Positions 34,024 through 43,089 are shown, counted from the first letter of the stretch. The stretch is DNA of 64,000 nucleotides from Syntrophobotulus glycolicus DSM 8271 (GCF_000190635.1 NC_015172.1:3100001-3164000); one strand, 5' to 3'. The notes: generated by a model not told the origin, from the letters alone. Numbers and translations are program-made.

Positions 34024-34662
34024 TCAGTTCATCCGCTTATATTCATAGCCTCCGGCTAAAGCTTTCAAATTCAATTCCACATACTTGCCGGGCAGATGGC
34101 TTTTGATACACTCTTCCACCGTTTCAATGCTGAACGGCAGCCATCCCGCCCCTAAAGCCACTCCCAGAAGCACCGTATTCAACGCTTTGGAAGATCCCGC
34201 TTCCGCCGCGATTTTATCCCCATCCACAAATACCGTGTCCGGAACATGAAAAGTAATATAAGAATACAACTTTTCCAGCTCCGCACCTGAACAAGGATAT
34301 GAAGAAAAAGCCGAACGGATCAAGCGGGTATTGACGATGCATTTTCCGTCCTTCGCCAGCAATAGGATGTTCTTACCGGTCTCAACCGGCTCAAAACCAA
34401 TGAGCAGGTCGGCCTTACCCGCGGGAATGATCGCTGATCCGCTGCGATCACCGATACGGACATGGCTGGTGACTGCTCCCCCTCTTTGAGCCATCCCAAT
34501 GGTTTCCGCCGTTCTGGCCAGGTATCCGGAATTCATCGCGGCCGAGGCCAAAAGCCTGGACGCGAGGACGGTCCCCTGACCTCCTACACCCGTGATCAAG
34601 ACATTGAACCTCTCTTCAGCAGACCGCCCGTCTGTTTTCATTCTTAATTCCTGTTTTGGCAT
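34024..34662 (-). CDS. iorB: Indolepyruvate:ferredoxin oxidoreductase beta subunit
   Basis: A 212-residue gamma-type domain subunit of the 2-oxoacid:ferredoxin oxidoreductase family: FNVLITGVGGQGTVLASRLL, then TAETIGMAQRGGAVTSHVRI and ADLLIGFEPVETGKNI. It pairs with IorA to interconvert arylpyruvates and arylacetyl-CoA with ferredoxin. ATG 34662 has GGAGG 7 nt upstream and lies inside the end of iorA (19-bp overlap), so translation is coupled. It is followed 10 bp later by paaK. Confidence 0.92.
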   Translation of the reverse strand: MPKQELRMKTDGRSAEERFNVLITGVGGQGTVLASRLLASAAMNSGYLARTAETIGMAQRGGAVTSHVRIGDRSGSAIIPAGKADLLIGFEPVETGKNILLLAKDGKCIVNTRLIRSAFSSYPCSGAELEKLYSYITFHVPDTVFVDGDKIAAEAGSSKALNTVLLGVALGAGWLPFSIETVEECIKSHLPGKYVELNLKALAGGYEYKRMN

Positions 34663-36512
34663 GAACCTTCCTCCCCGCGCTCTGTCCTGACTTTTATGGC
34701 CCGCAAAGCACATATTTGTGCACAAAGCCCGCAGCCCGCACATATGGCCTGATCAATCGCAATCCCTTCCTGATCCTGCACAAGTGCCGGACAGCCTGTT
34801 TCCCGCAGACATTTTCCGCAGGTTGTACAAACCTTGCGGTCTACCTCCACAATCCAGCGGTCTTTGACCATTGCTATACATGGTGAGCGATAAACCACAG
34901 CGGAAGGACCGGCATACTGTACAGCCTCTTTGGCTGCCGCAAGCGCTTGCGGCAAATCCAGAGGATCGGCGGTGAACACCGCTTCCATCCCGCAGGCTTT
35001 CAGCAGGGCGGGAATATCTATCCGGAAGGACGAGCCTTTCATCATCGTTTTTCCCAGGCCGGGATGGGGCTGATGCCCGGTCATGGCCGTGGTACTGTTG
35101 TCGAGGACAATAACCGTGATATCCGCCCGGTTGTATACCGCATTGATCACTCCCGTCAGACCGGAATGAAAAAAGGTGGAGTCCCCAATAAAGGCAACAT
35201 GTTTTTTATCCGGCTGAATGTGATAGAGGCCCTGGGCTATCGTGATTCCCGCCCCCATGCATAAACAGGTGTCAACAGCGTCTAACGGTTTGGTATTGCC
35301 CAGAGTATAACAGCCAATATCCCCTGTAAAAACCGTATCTGTTCTGTTCACTGCTTTGGTCACGGCATAAAAGGAAGCCCTGTGCGGACAGCCGGCACAT
35401 AAAACGGGAGGCCTGCCTGGAAAAGAAATTGCCGGACTACCGGCCCTTTCAGCAGTCCGGTGATTGATCCCCGTCTGATCCGGTTGGCCGGCTTTTGCCG
35501 TCAGCTCCTCCAAGGCTTTCTTGATGATTTCATAGCTTAATTCTCCGGCCACAGGCAAATGACCGCTTTTTTTGCCGAATAAAGCCGGCCTCCTGTCCAG
35601 AGCGGCAGAGGCCTTCAATATCGCTTCCTCAAGAACACCGTCCAGTTCTTCAACCGCGATCACCGTATCCAGACCGGCCATAAATTCCAGGGCGATTGCT
35701 TCAGGAAACGGATAAGGGGTCCCTATTTTCAGGACTTTCATTTCCAAATCCAGGTCTGCTATTACCTCGGCAACAAGATTGTAAGAATTCCCCCCGGTAA
35801 TCACTCCCGTCGTACCGCTCCCAGAAAGGTGATTAAATGGGAAGTGGGCAAAATCTCCGGCTAATTTCAGCTGGACTTCCTCAATATAAAGATGTTTGCG
35901 GTAAGCAAGAGGCGGAAAAATGACCCATTCCGGGCCTTTGACAAACCCCCCGGGATGATGCTTTACCCTGGCAGCCATCAAATCATCCGGAACCTCCAAA
36001 ACCGCGCAGGCATGGCAAACTCTGGTGGCAAGCCTGAGGATTACCGGCATCTTAATTTCCTCAGAAAGCCGGAAGGCTTCCTGTACCATCAAGAAGCCCT
36101 CTTCCGGTGTCGAAGGATCAAAGACAGGCAGGTTGGCAAACTTGCCGTAATGCCTGGTATCCTGTTCCGTCTGGGAGGAAATCGGCCCGGGGTCATCGGC
36201 AACGGCAATGACCAGCCCTCCGTTTACGCCGACATAGGACAGGCTCATCAACGGGTCTGAGGCGACATTCAAGCCCACCTGCTTCATCGTCACCAATACT
36301 CTGCCTCCGGCATAAGAGGCTCCGGCTCCGACTTCCATCGCCACCTTTTCATTGACCGACCACTCAACATAAATGTCCCCGGTATTCAACCGGGCTATCG
36401 TTTCCAGTATCTCTGTCGATGGAGTGCCCGGATAACCGGATACCAGATTGACTCCGGCCATAATGGCGCCTATCCCCACCGCTTCATTGCCCATGAGCAA
36501 GTTCTTAGACAT
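34644..36512 (-). CDS. iorA: Indolepyruvate:ferredoxin oxidoreductase alpha subunit
   Basis: A 622-residue ThDP and iron-sulfur enzyme. N-terminal pyrimidine domain: MSKNLLMGNEAVGIGAIMAG, VSGYPGTPSTEILE. C-terminal PP domain: CAGCPHRASFYAV, GDIGCYTLG, and the ThDP site FIGDSTFFHSGLTGVINAVY. The last 60 residues are a two-cluster ferredoxin (CTTCGKCLRETGCP and CAGCGLCAQICALRA). With IorB it catalyses indolepyruvate (or phenyl-/hydroxyphenylpyruvate) + CoA + oxidised ferredoxin to arylacetyl-CoA + CO2 and the reverse. ATG 36512 follows GGAGG. Only 18 bp separate it from ecfT, so it shares the T-box transcript. Confidence 0.94.
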   Translation of the reverse strand: MSKNLLMGNEAVGIGAIMAGVNLVSGYPGTPSTEILETIARLNTGDIYVEWSVNEKVAMEVGAGASYAGGRVLVTMKQVGLNVASDPLMSLSYVGVNGGLVIAVADDPGPISSQTEQDTRHYGKFANLPVFDPSTPEEGFLMVQEAFRLSEEIKMPVILRLATRVCHACAVLEVPDDLMAARVKHHPGGFVKGPEWVIFPPLAYRKHLYIEEVQLKLAGDFAHFPFNHLSGSGTTGVITGGNSYNLVAEVIADLDLEMKVLKIGTPYPFPEAIALEFMAGLDTVIAVEELDGVLEEAILKASAALDRRPALFGKKSGHLPVAGELSYEIIKKALEELTAKAGQPDQTGINHRTAERAGSPAISFPGRPPVLCAGCPHRASFYAVTKAVNRTDTVFTGDIGCYTLGNTKPLDAVDTCLCMGAGITIAQGLYHIQPDKKHVAFIGDSTFFHSGLTGVINAVYNRADITVIVLDNSTTAMTGHQPHPGLGKTMMKGSSFRIDIPALLKACGMEAVFTADPLDLPQALAAAKEAVQYAGPSAVVYRSPCIAMVKDRWIVEVDRKVCTTCGKCLRETGCPALVQDQEGIAIDQAICAGCGLCAQICALRAIKVRTERGEEGSCQNRN

Positions 36513-36530
36513 CAGATCCTCCTGCATCGA

Positions 36531-37310
36531 TCAAACAAATTTATTCCCAACCATTGCCCCAATCAGAACAAAAGTCAGTATGACGGCAGCATAATCCCCG
36601 GGCCCCGGCTTTATCACTCTGTAATTTGTCCGGTTTGCCCGGCTGAAACCCCTGATCTCCATGGAGACCGCTCTTGTTTGCACCCGCCGTACAGCCATGA
36701 CCAGAAGGGGAACAGCCAGTGAAGCAATGATTGGAATTTTTTTAAATATATTTTTGGTGTCACTGTCATAACCGCGGGCCGTCTGGGCTTTCATAATTCT
36801 CTGCATCTCGCTCAGATAGGCCGGTATAAACTGAATTGCGGTCAAAAACATAAAAACATAGCTATACGGAAGCTTAAGGTTCCCGGTCAGCGTGGAAGCC
36901 AAATCGGACATTCGTGTCGTCATCATCAGAAGGGGAATCGTGGAAACCGTGATCACCATCCGTAAGGCCATAATCGCCGATAACCGCAAGCCTTCATCTG
37001 TAATCCGGCCGATCCCGGCAAACGGAAGGACATAAAAAAGGGTATTGCCTTCCGTGACAAAAAACACCTGACAAATGATTAGTATAACAGAAAGAATCAA
37101 AAGACCAAACAATACCCTGGTCATTCTGGAGAAAAGGCCGGAAAAAGCGGCCGCGGCGACAACTGCGCCCAGCGCGGAAAGCAGAAAAGGGATATTATTC
37201 TCCATAAAGCAGACGACCAAAGCCGCCAGTGTCAAAAATATTTTGGTTAATGGGTGCAGTCTGTGCAAAAATGAATTCCCCGGAACATAATCAGTAAAAA
37301 TATCAATCAC
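36531..37310 (-). CDS. ecfT: ECF transporter transmembrane component EcfT
   Basis: A 259-residue membrane protein of the EcfT family with about six helices. The coupling motifs facing the ATPases are SEMQRIMKAQTARGYD and RVQTRAVSMEIRGFSR, the two Ala-Arg-Gly type motifs of EcfT (ARG and RG variants). It starts with GTG overlapping the stop of the upstream ATPase gene. With the two EcfA ATPases and the TrpP-like S component next to it, it forms a dedicated (group I-like) ECF importer. Confidence 0.9.
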   Translation of the reverse strand: MIDIFTDYVPGNSFLHRLHPLTKIFLTLAALVVCFMENNIPFLLSALGAVVAAAAFSGLFSRMTRVLFGLLILSVILIICQVFFVTEGNTLFYVLPFAGIGRITDEGLRLSAIMALRMVITVSTIPLLMMTTRMSDLASTLTGNLKLPYSYVFMFLTAIQFIPAYLSEMQRIMKAQTARGYDSDTKNIFKKIPIIASLAVPLLVMAVRRVQTRAVSMEIRGFSRANRTNYRVIKPGPGDYAAVILTFVLIGAMVGNKFV

Positions 37311-38128
37311 ACCCCCAGCTTCTTCCGCATCGCTTCAAATAATTCTTCAACAGACCAGCCTTGAATATCCAGGCCCCTCTCCTTTAAGAAATGAGCCAAT
37401 TGAAAAATTCCCGGCGACAAGAGTCCGGCCTCCTCCAGGATTTCCCCGTTTCTGAGAACAGAATGCACCGGGCCGTCGGCCAGAATACTGCCTGCTTTAA
37501 GCACCAGCACTCTCCGGGCGTATTTCAAGACCATATTCATATCATGAGTAATCATGATAATTGTTGTTCCCTGCCGGTTGCACCGGTCGATAATCTCCAT
37601 AATCTCCCGGCTTTCACTGAAATCCAACCCTGTCGTCGGCTCATCCAGAATCATAATTTCCGGATTCATTGCCAGGACCGAAGCAAAGGCCAGCCTCTGT
37701 CTGTCTCCCCTGCTCAGCGCAAAGGGATTTTCCTCCAGCTTGTCACTCAAGCCTACTGTCCGGGCCACCGACTTTGCTTTTTTCTCAGCCTCGGCCGGGG
37801 ACAGCCCGGAGTTCTTCGGACCTGCCATGATTTCCTGAATAACGGTGATATTAAAAATCTGGTGGTCAGGATTCTGAAATAAAAATCCAATATGCTTGGC
37901 CATCATGCTGGTACGGGTCACAGCCGGATCCAAGCCTGTCACGGAAACCTTGCCCCGTTCCGGTTTGAGCAAGCCGTTAAGATGCTGGATCAAAGAGGAT
38001 TTTCCGGCCCCATTATGCCCGACCAGGGCAATGAACTCCCCGGACTCAATCTTAAAGCTGATCTTATTCAGGATTTTCTTGCCGTCAGCTACGGTGAAAT
38101 CCAATCCTTCAACATTGATTACACCCAT
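37307..38128 (-). CDS. ECF transporter ATPase (EcfA)
   Basis: A 273-residue ABC ATPase: Walker A LVGHNGAGKSSLIQHL, Q loop LFQNPDHQIFN, Walker B IMILDEPTTGLDF and a switch His (ITHDMNMVL). The signature is ALSRGDRQRLAFASVL rather than LSGGQ, a variation seen in EcfA proteins. The C-terminal extension (ERGLDIQGWSVEELFEAMRK) is typical of ECF ATPases. It follows the first ATPase gene by 3 bp and overlaps ecfT. It powers tryptophan uptake with its partner. Confidence 0.9.
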   Translation of the reverse strand: MGVINVEGLDFTVADGKKILNKISFKIESGEFIALVGHNGAGKSSLIQHLNGLLKPERGKVSVTGLDPAVTRTSMMAKHIGFLFQNPDHQIFNITVIQEIMAGPKNSGLSPAEAEKKAKSVARTVGLSDKLEENPFALSRGDRQRLAFASVLAMNPEIMILDEPTTGLDFSESREIMEIIDRCNRQGTTIIMITHDMNMVLKYARRVLVLKAGSILADGPVHSVLRNGEILEEAGLLSPGIFQLAHFLKERGLDIQGWSVEELFEAMRKKLGV

Positions 38129-38131
38129 TGA

Positions 38132-38980
38132 TTATCTCCCTTTATCCAAGATCTCAGCAAGAATACCGCACGCTTCCTCCTCAGAAACAGGTATGGAAGA
38201 ATGATGGACTCCGACCCTCTTCAATAGGAAAAACAGCCGGGCGGCGGGCGGAACCTGCAAGCCGATTTCTTCTAAAATGTCCTGCTTCTCCAGAACATCC
38301 CTGCTGCCGCCTTCCAGGACAACAGAACCTTTATCCATAATCGCCAGCCTGTCACAGAACCTGAACAGGAGGTCCAGCTTTTGTTCAATGACCACGATCG
38401 TCATCCCATGTTTACGGTTTAAAGAAGTCAAAACATGAAATAATTCCAAAGAAGCCTGGGGATCCAATTCCGAGGTCGGTTCATCCATGATCAGAAGCTG
38501 CGGCCTCAAGGCCAATGCCGAAGCAATCGCGACACGCTGCTTTTGCCCTCCGGAAAGGCTCCAGATATTTGCCTGCCGCAGGTTGGAAATCCCTACCGCA
38601 GCCAGGCTTTCCGCGATCCTGACGTCCATCTCCTCTTTAGAAAAGCTCAGATTTTCCATACCAAAAACGATCTCATCTTCAACAACAGAGCTGACCAGCT
38701 GTGATTCCACATCCTGAAAAACACTCCCGGTCACAGAGCAAAGCTGATCAACCGGTGTTTCCATGATGTTCTTCCCGGCAATATAGATCTGGCCGCTAAA
38801 ATCCCCTTCAATCAGGCGGGGAACGGCTCCGTTCAGGCACATGGCAAATGTCGACTTACCGGCCCCGGCAGGACCGGCGATTCCATAAAACTGTCCTTTT
38901 TCCACCTTCAGCCTGAGGCCGTCCAGCGCTTTTCCGGCAGAGCCCTGATAGGAAAAGGAAAGATCTTGCACATCGATCAT
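38132..38980 (-). CDS. ECF transporter ATPase (EcfA')
   Basis: A 282-residue ABC ATPase: Walker A IAGPAGAGKSTFAMCL, Q loop VFQDVESQLVSSVVEDE, signature WSLSGGQKQRVAIASAL, Walker B LLIMDEPTSELDP and switch region TIVVIEQKLDLLF (Glu-Gln in place of His, as often in this EcfA type). It follows the S-component gene by 4 bp and precedes the second ATPase by 3 bp. The heterodimer of the two ATPases drives the ECF importer. Confidence 0.9.
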   Translation of the reverse strand: MIDVQDLSFSYQGSAGKALDGLRLKVEKGQFYGIAGPAGAGKSTFAMCLNGAVPRLIEGDFSGQIYIAGKNIMETPVDQLCSVTGSVFQDVESQLVSSVVEDEIVFGMENLSFSKEEMDVRIAESLAAVGISNLRQANIWSLSGGQKQRVAIASALALRPQLLIMDEPTSELDPQASLELFHVLTSLNRKHGMTIVVIEQKLDLLFRFCDRLAIMDKGSVVLEGGSRDVLEKQDILEEIGLQVPPAARLFFLLKRVGVHHSSIPVSEEEACGILAEILDKGR

Positions 38981-38984
38981 CGGT

Positions 38985-39554
38985 CTATTTACCTGCCTCT
39001 TTAACGGAAGTTGTCTTTTTCCCCAAAGCAGCCATGATCGGTTCGTAAATCAACTGAGCGATAACCGCGTTGGCCAGGGCGGTCGTCAAGATTACCGTTA
39101 ATAATCCCAGAAAGGCGGGGTTCTTTGCTGTCGCCACAAACAAAACAGCAAATTTCAAAATGCTGACATAGGTCAGGCCACTGGCCATCGTACCCAGCAA
39201 AGTGACGATAAAGGGCTTAAACGTGATCCGTCCTCTATTGAGCCCGGACAATCCCCTGACCAGGAAATAGGTTACGACAGCTCCGACCGGCTCACTGATA
39301 AAGTTAATATAGGGAATCATGGATTTCGTCGTGAAATGGCAAATAGCGGCGGCGACAATCCCGATTCCCAGCGCCTGTGCAAGGCTGGGCCGGACGATCA
39401 AAATAGCCAGAACGTACATACAAATCACAAAATTGGGGGTGATTCCAAAAATAGGCGGGCAGAAAACTCTAAGCACCGCGCCTGCGGCCAGGAGCGCCCC
39501 TACCAGAACAATATCGGTCGCAGAGAGGGTTTTCTTCATTGTTGTCGGCATCAT
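38985..39554 (-). CDS. trpP: Tryptophan-specific ECF S component (TrpP/YhaG-like)
   Basis: A 189-residue, roughly six-helix membrane protein. The segment FCPPIFGITPNFVICMYVLA and the following ILIVRPSLAQALGIGIVAAA resemble the TrpP (YhaG) tryptophan transporter, including the Pro-x-Phe-x-Gly-x2-Pro motif and the later IPYINFISEPVGAVVTYFL that corresponds to the IPN-x3-KP region. It is the first gene after a T-box leader whose specifier reads TGG, which independently points to tryptophan. Genes for two ATPases and EcfT follow directly. It binds substrate in the membrane for import. Confidence 0.8.
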   Translation of the reverse strand: MMPTTMKKTLSATDIVLVGALLAAGAVLRVFCPPIFGITPNFVICMYVLAILIVRPSLAQALGIGIVAAAICHFTTKSMIPYINFISEPVGAVVTYFLVRGLSGLNRGRITFKPFIVTLLGTMASGLTYVSILKFAVLFVATAKNPAFLGLLTVILTTALANAVIAQLIYEPIMAALGKKTTSVKEAGK

Positions 39555-39603
39555 CCATCGTTCCTTTCAGAATATAAATTTCATCAGTCCTAAAAAAATT
39601 AAT

Positions 39604-39917
39604 GCAAAAAAAGCCACATCGCCAATTACTGGGGCGATATAGCTCGCGGTGCCACCCATTTCGGAAATCAAGCTTATCCGCTAAGCAGATTTCCCTCCTT
39701 CAAGGTACGCAACTCCGGCTCACACCGTTGTATCAATACCCTTCCCTGATAACGCCGGGACAGACGGCACAGGCTACTTGGGTCAACCCCTTTCACCCTG
39801 CTCCTCACAGAACCATTCACCGGATTCCTTTGTACCGGACCTTACACCGACCGCCGGCTCGCTTGACAAGTTTCCGCCAGTTACTTTTTCTGTTCATCGG
39901 ATTTTACACTAAAATTT
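39604..39917 (-). promoter_or_regulatory. tRNA-Trp T-box riboswitch leader
   Basis: A complete T-box leader on the minus strand. The T-box word TGGGTGGCACCGCG (RC of 39645-39658) pairs in the antiterminator with uncharged tRNA. The competing terminator is a 12-bp stem (loop near 39624-39632, arms closing on 39613 and 39643) followed by T7 at 39606-39612. Stem I shows the AGTA motif, an AGCGAG (GA) motif, GGTCGGTGTAAGG and the specifier context GAA-TGG-TTCTGTGAGGAG; the predicted specifier codon is TGG (Trp) at 39815-39813. Uncharged tRNA-Trp should allow read-through into the ECF/ior/paaK operon. Specifier assignment is by eye. Confidence 0.92.
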
Positions 39918-39923
39918 ATCTCT

Positions 39924-39952
39924 ATCATAGAGGGTCCTTATTGTTCTGTCAA
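39924..39952 (-). promoter_or_regulatory. Sigma-A promoter of the T-box operon
   Basis: Consensus TTGACA (RC of 39947-39952) and TATGAT (RC of 39924-39929) with a 17-bp spacer on the minus strand, placing the start near 39917 just before Stem I. Confidence 0.85.
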
Positions 39953-39973
39953 TACATTAATTTTTGGATAAAG

Positions 39974-40016
39974 AAACCGGAACACGCCCGTGAATAGAAT
40001 GTGTTCCGGTTTTTTA
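39974..40016. terminator. Terminator of the glyoxylate operon
   Basis: AAACCGGAACAC (39974-39985) pairs with GTGTTCCGGTTT (40001-40012). T tracts follow on both strands. It lies 46 bp after the glycerate kinase stop and just upstream of the T-box promoter, so it insulates the two operons. Confidence 0.8.
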
Positions 40017-40062
40017 TTCCGGGCAATTGATAGCATATTCTCAAACGATATCCTCATCCAAA

Positions 40063-41214
40063 TCAGAGTGATCTCATCTTAGCTCCGGCTGCCATCAGGC
40101 GTATGGCCATTTCCGCCGCCCTCACCGTAAGTTCCCGGCCCTCGGCCATCGCTTCATCCAGTGACATGGGACGGTTGACAATGGGGATAATGGCATTTAA
40201 GCCGTACTGATACAGGTCTTCCGCACCTTCCCCCACCGAACCGACTATGGCGATAACGGGCTTGCCTTGCTTTTGACCCCGGCTTGCCACTCCCATGGGC
40301 ACTTTGCCGAAAGCAGACTGGGCATCCATCCTGCCTTCACCTGTGATAATCAGGTCTGCTTCCTCGGCCATCCGGTCAAATTCGATCGTTTCCAGGATTG
40401 CCTCGGTTCCTGACTTCAAAACCGCCCCGGTAAAAGCCATCAGCCCTCCGCCCAGTCCTCCGGCCGCGCCGGCCCCGGGAACATCTTTGATCTCTGTTCC
40501 GTTCTGCCGCTTAATGACTTCGGCCAGGTGACCGAGGCAACTGTCGAGATGGACCACCATTTCCGGAGTCGCCCCTTTTTGCGGACCATAGACAGCCGAG
40601 GCCCCTCTTGGGCCGCATAACGGATTGTCCACATCACACATGACGGTAATCTCCAGGTCACGAATCCTCTGATCTGCTCCGGAAAAATCGATCCGGTGCA
40701 AGGACAGCAGAGATCCTCCGCCCTCCGGGAGCTCCCGCTCGTTTTGATCGAGGAACCTGATTCCCAAGGCTCTGGCCATACCGGTCCCACCGTCATTAGT
40801 GGCGCTTCCGCCTATCCCGATCAGGATTCTGCGAATCCCGCGGTCCAGGGCGAGGGCGTATTTGATCAACTCCCCTGTTCCCCGGGTGGTGGTGATCAAG
40901 GGATTCCTCTTCTCCTTTGGAACAAGGGGCAGCCCGGAAGCCGCAGCCATTTCCATAACCGCGATTCCGCCTTGGATAATCCCAATTTTCGCTTGCACAG
41001 GATCACCTAAAGGGCCTGTTACCGTGTAAGTCAGATACTCGCCTTCACAGGCAATAACCATGGCCTCAACAGTACCTTCACCGCCATCGGCGATCGGAAT
41101 GATCCTGACAGCAGCCTCGGGAATAACGTTTTTGATCCCGCCGGTTATTGCCTGGCCGACTTCCAAGCTGCTCAGACTTCCCTTAAATGAATCAGAAGCG
41201 ATCAGTACTTTCAT
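40063..41214 (-). CDS. glxK: Glycerate 2-kinase (GarK/GlxK family)
   Basis: A 383-residue class-I glycerate kinase. It begins MKVLIASDSFKGSLSSLEVG and contains PIADGGEGTVEAM, IGIGGSATNDGGTGMARALG, GPQKGATPEMV and ADLIITGEGRMDAQSAFGKV, all diagnostic. It phosphorylates D-glycerate to 2-phosphoglycerate, the final step of the gcl-hyi-glxR route that takes glyoxylate into glycolysis. It is the last gene of that minus-strand group, followed by a strong terminator. Confidence 0.94.
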   Translation of the reverse strand: MKVLIASDSFKGSLSSLEVGQAITGGIKNVIPEAAVRIIPIADGGEGTVEAMVIACEGEYLTYTVTGPLGDPVQAKIGIIQGGIAVMEMAAASGLPLVPKEKRNPLITTTRGTGELIKYALALDRGIRRILIGIGGSATNDGGTGMARALGIRFLDQNERELPEGGGSLLSLHRIDFSGADQRIRDLEITVMCDVDNPLCGPRGASAVYGPQKGATPEMVVHLDSCLGHLAEVIKRQNGTEIKDVPGAGAAGGLGGGLMAFTGAVLKSGTEAILETIEFDRMAEEADLIITGEGRMDAQSAFGKVPMGVASRGQKQGKPVIAIVGSVGEGAEDLYQYGLNAIIPIVNRPMSLDEAMAEGRELTVRAAEMAIRLMAAGAKMRSL

Positions 41215-41323
41215 TCCTCAGCCCTCCAGGTAATCGAATGTCAACCCTATTCCTCTTCGTTTTATCCGAATTTTGCGGTTTCACTTCATTTTGCTTTGGG
41301 AAATCTATCCTGCCGGACGAAAT

Positions 41324-42217
41324 TTAATTTTGTTTCCTGATCTCAACGTTGGCAAGCTTTTCATAGTAGAGAGCAAGGCCGCCATGGTCCTTGTCGCCGT
41401 GGCCGTCAACCTTGAGAGCCTGCATCATTTCCATTACTGAAGCGGAGAGCGGAAGAGGCACCCCTACTTCGTGACCGGTTTCCATAATATTGTTCAGATC
41501 CTTAATGTGCAGATTGATCCGGAAGCCCGGGTCAAATTTTCTGGCCATAACCAGCGGAGCTTTGGCATCGAGAACAGTGCTGCCGGCCAGTCCTCCTCTG
41601 ATCGCCTGATAAACACTGTCCGGATCAACACCTGCTTTGGTCGCCAGGGTCAGAGCTTCGGACATCGCCGCGATGTTGACGGCAACAATGATCTGGTTGG
41701 CCAGCTTGGTCACATTGCCCGCACCGATATCGCCGCAAAGGACTGCGGAAGCACCCATGCATTTTAAGATCGGCAAGCTTTCGTCAAAGTCAGCCTGGGA
41801 ACCCCCCACCATAATAGACAGGGTCCCGTCAATCGCCTTGGGCTCCCCGCCGCTGACGGGAGCATCAATGAACCGTATTCCCTGAGCAGCGAGTTTTTCA
41901 CCGATTTCCCTGCTGACCAGCGGGGCAATAGAGCTCATATCGATAACAATGGAGCCTTTTTTCGCTCCTTCAAGCACTCCGTTTGCTCCAAGCACAACTT
42001 CCTTCACATGAGGTGAATTGGGCAGCATGGTGATAATGACCTCTGATTTCTCGGCGACCTCTTTGGAGGATGAAGCTGCCTGGGCCCCGGCCTGTACAAC
42101 CTCTTCGACAACCTTTCCGTTATGATCAAAAACAACCAGCTCGTAACCTGCTTTGAGCAAATTCTTGCTCATGGGTTTACCCATAATGCCTAATCCAATA
42201 AAACCGATTTTTTTCAC
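41324..42217 (-). CDS. glxR: Tartronate semialdehyde reductase (2-hydroxy-3-oxopropionate reductase)
   Basis: A 297-residue beta-hydroxyacid dehydrogenase: NAD(P) site FIGLGIMGKPMSKNLLKAGY, substrate motif DAPVSGGEPKAIDGTLSIMV, catalytic Lys in GAGNVTKLANQIIVAVN and C-terminal KDLNNIMETGHEVGVPLPL. It reduces tartronate semialdehyde to D-glycerate. The start is GTG 42217 with GGGGGAT upstream. It lies between hyi and glxK in the glyoxylate operon, which selects tartronate semialdehyde over other family substrates. Confidence 0.93.
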   Translation of the reverse strand: MKKIGFIGLGIMGKPMSKNLLKAGYELVVFDHNGKVVEEVVQAGAQAASSSKEVAEKSEVIITMLPNSPHVKEVVLGANGVLEGAKKGSIVIDMSSIAPLVSREIGEKLAAQGIRFIDAPVSGGEPKAIDGTLSIMVGGSQADFDESLPILKCMGASAVLCGDIGAGNVTKLANQIIVAVNIAAMSEALTLATKAGVDPDSVYQAIRGGLAGSTVLDAKAPLVMARKFDPGFRINLHIKDLNNIMETGHEVGVPLPLSASVMEMMQALKVDGHGDKDHGGLALYYEKLANVEIRKQN

Positions 42218-42303
42218 TGAGATATCCCCCTTAAGTTAATATAGATTGTTTTGTTGATGCGTATTTTGTTTTCAGATTATGTTTTGAGGCTGTATTGTCA
42301 TCA

Positions 42304-43089
42304 TTACAGCTTGTAACCGTAACTGCCCACCCAAGAAAGGGAATCCACAGTATCACCGGTTGGCTTGTATTCCATACCGATATACCCTTCATAGCCTTTT
42401 TGAGCAAGTGTTTCAAAAATCTCTTTGATTTTAATACTTCCCGTACCGGGCTGGTTACGTCCGGGATTGTCGGCAACCTGAACATGCCCGATTTTACTCA
42501 GGTATTTCTCAATGATTTCATCATGGTTCTCTTCTTCCTTATCCGCATGATAGATATCATATTGCAGGTAAATATTCGGTTCCTTGGCCAGCTCGATCAC
42601 TTCCATGCCATGCTTGGTGGTATTAATCGTAAAACCGGGCATATCAATATGATTGATCGGCTCCACCATCAAATCAAGACCGGCTTTTTGAAATTCCCTG
42701 GCGGCATAAGCCAAATTATCGGCAATGTTGGTCAGAACCTCTTCTCTGCTGTAATTGCCCTTGACCATACCGCAAAGACAGTTGACTTTTTTGGTTCCCA
42801 GAATCCCGGCTGCTTCGACTGCTTTTCCTACGGAAGCCGTAAACTCCGCTTTTCTGTCCGGATCGGCTGCAAGCCCCCTGTCGCCGCCGGCCCAGTCGCC
42901 GGCAGGCAGGTTGAACAGAACCAGCTTAAGATTGTTCTTTTCCAGCTCTTCTTTCACCTGCGCAATGTCGAAATCATAAGGAAACATAAACTCGACATTT
43001 TTGAATCCGGCTTTGGCAGCCGCGGCAAACCTTTCCATAAAAGGATGCTCGTTAAAGAGGAAATTCAGGTTAGCGCTAAATTGTGGCAT
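42304..43089 (-). CDS. hyi: Hydroxypyruvate isomerase
   Basis: A 261-residue AP-endonuclease-2/TIM-barrel enzyme starting MPQFSANLNFLFNEHPFMER. Family motifs are VEPINHIDMPGF, YLQYDIYHAD, IGHVQVADNPGRNQPGTGSI and YIGMEYKPTGDT, including the metal-binding Glu, Asp, His and Glu. It interconverts hydroxypyruvate and tartronate semialdehyde. It follows gcl by 192 bp with a terminator hairpin in between, and precedes glxR. Confidence 0.94.
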   Translation of the reverse strand: MPQFSANLNFLFNEHPFMERFAAAAKAGFKNVEFMFPYDFDIAQVKEELEKNNLKLVLFNLPAGDWAGGDRGLAADPDRKAEFTASVGKAVEAAGILGTKKVNCLCGMVKGNYSREEVLTNIADNLAYAAREFQKAGLDLMVEPINHIDMPGFTINTTKHGMEVIELAKEPNIYLQYDIYHADKEEENHDEIIEKYLSKIGHVQVADNPGRNQPGTGSIKIKEIFETLAQKGYEGYIGMEYKPTGDTVDSLSWVGSYGYKL

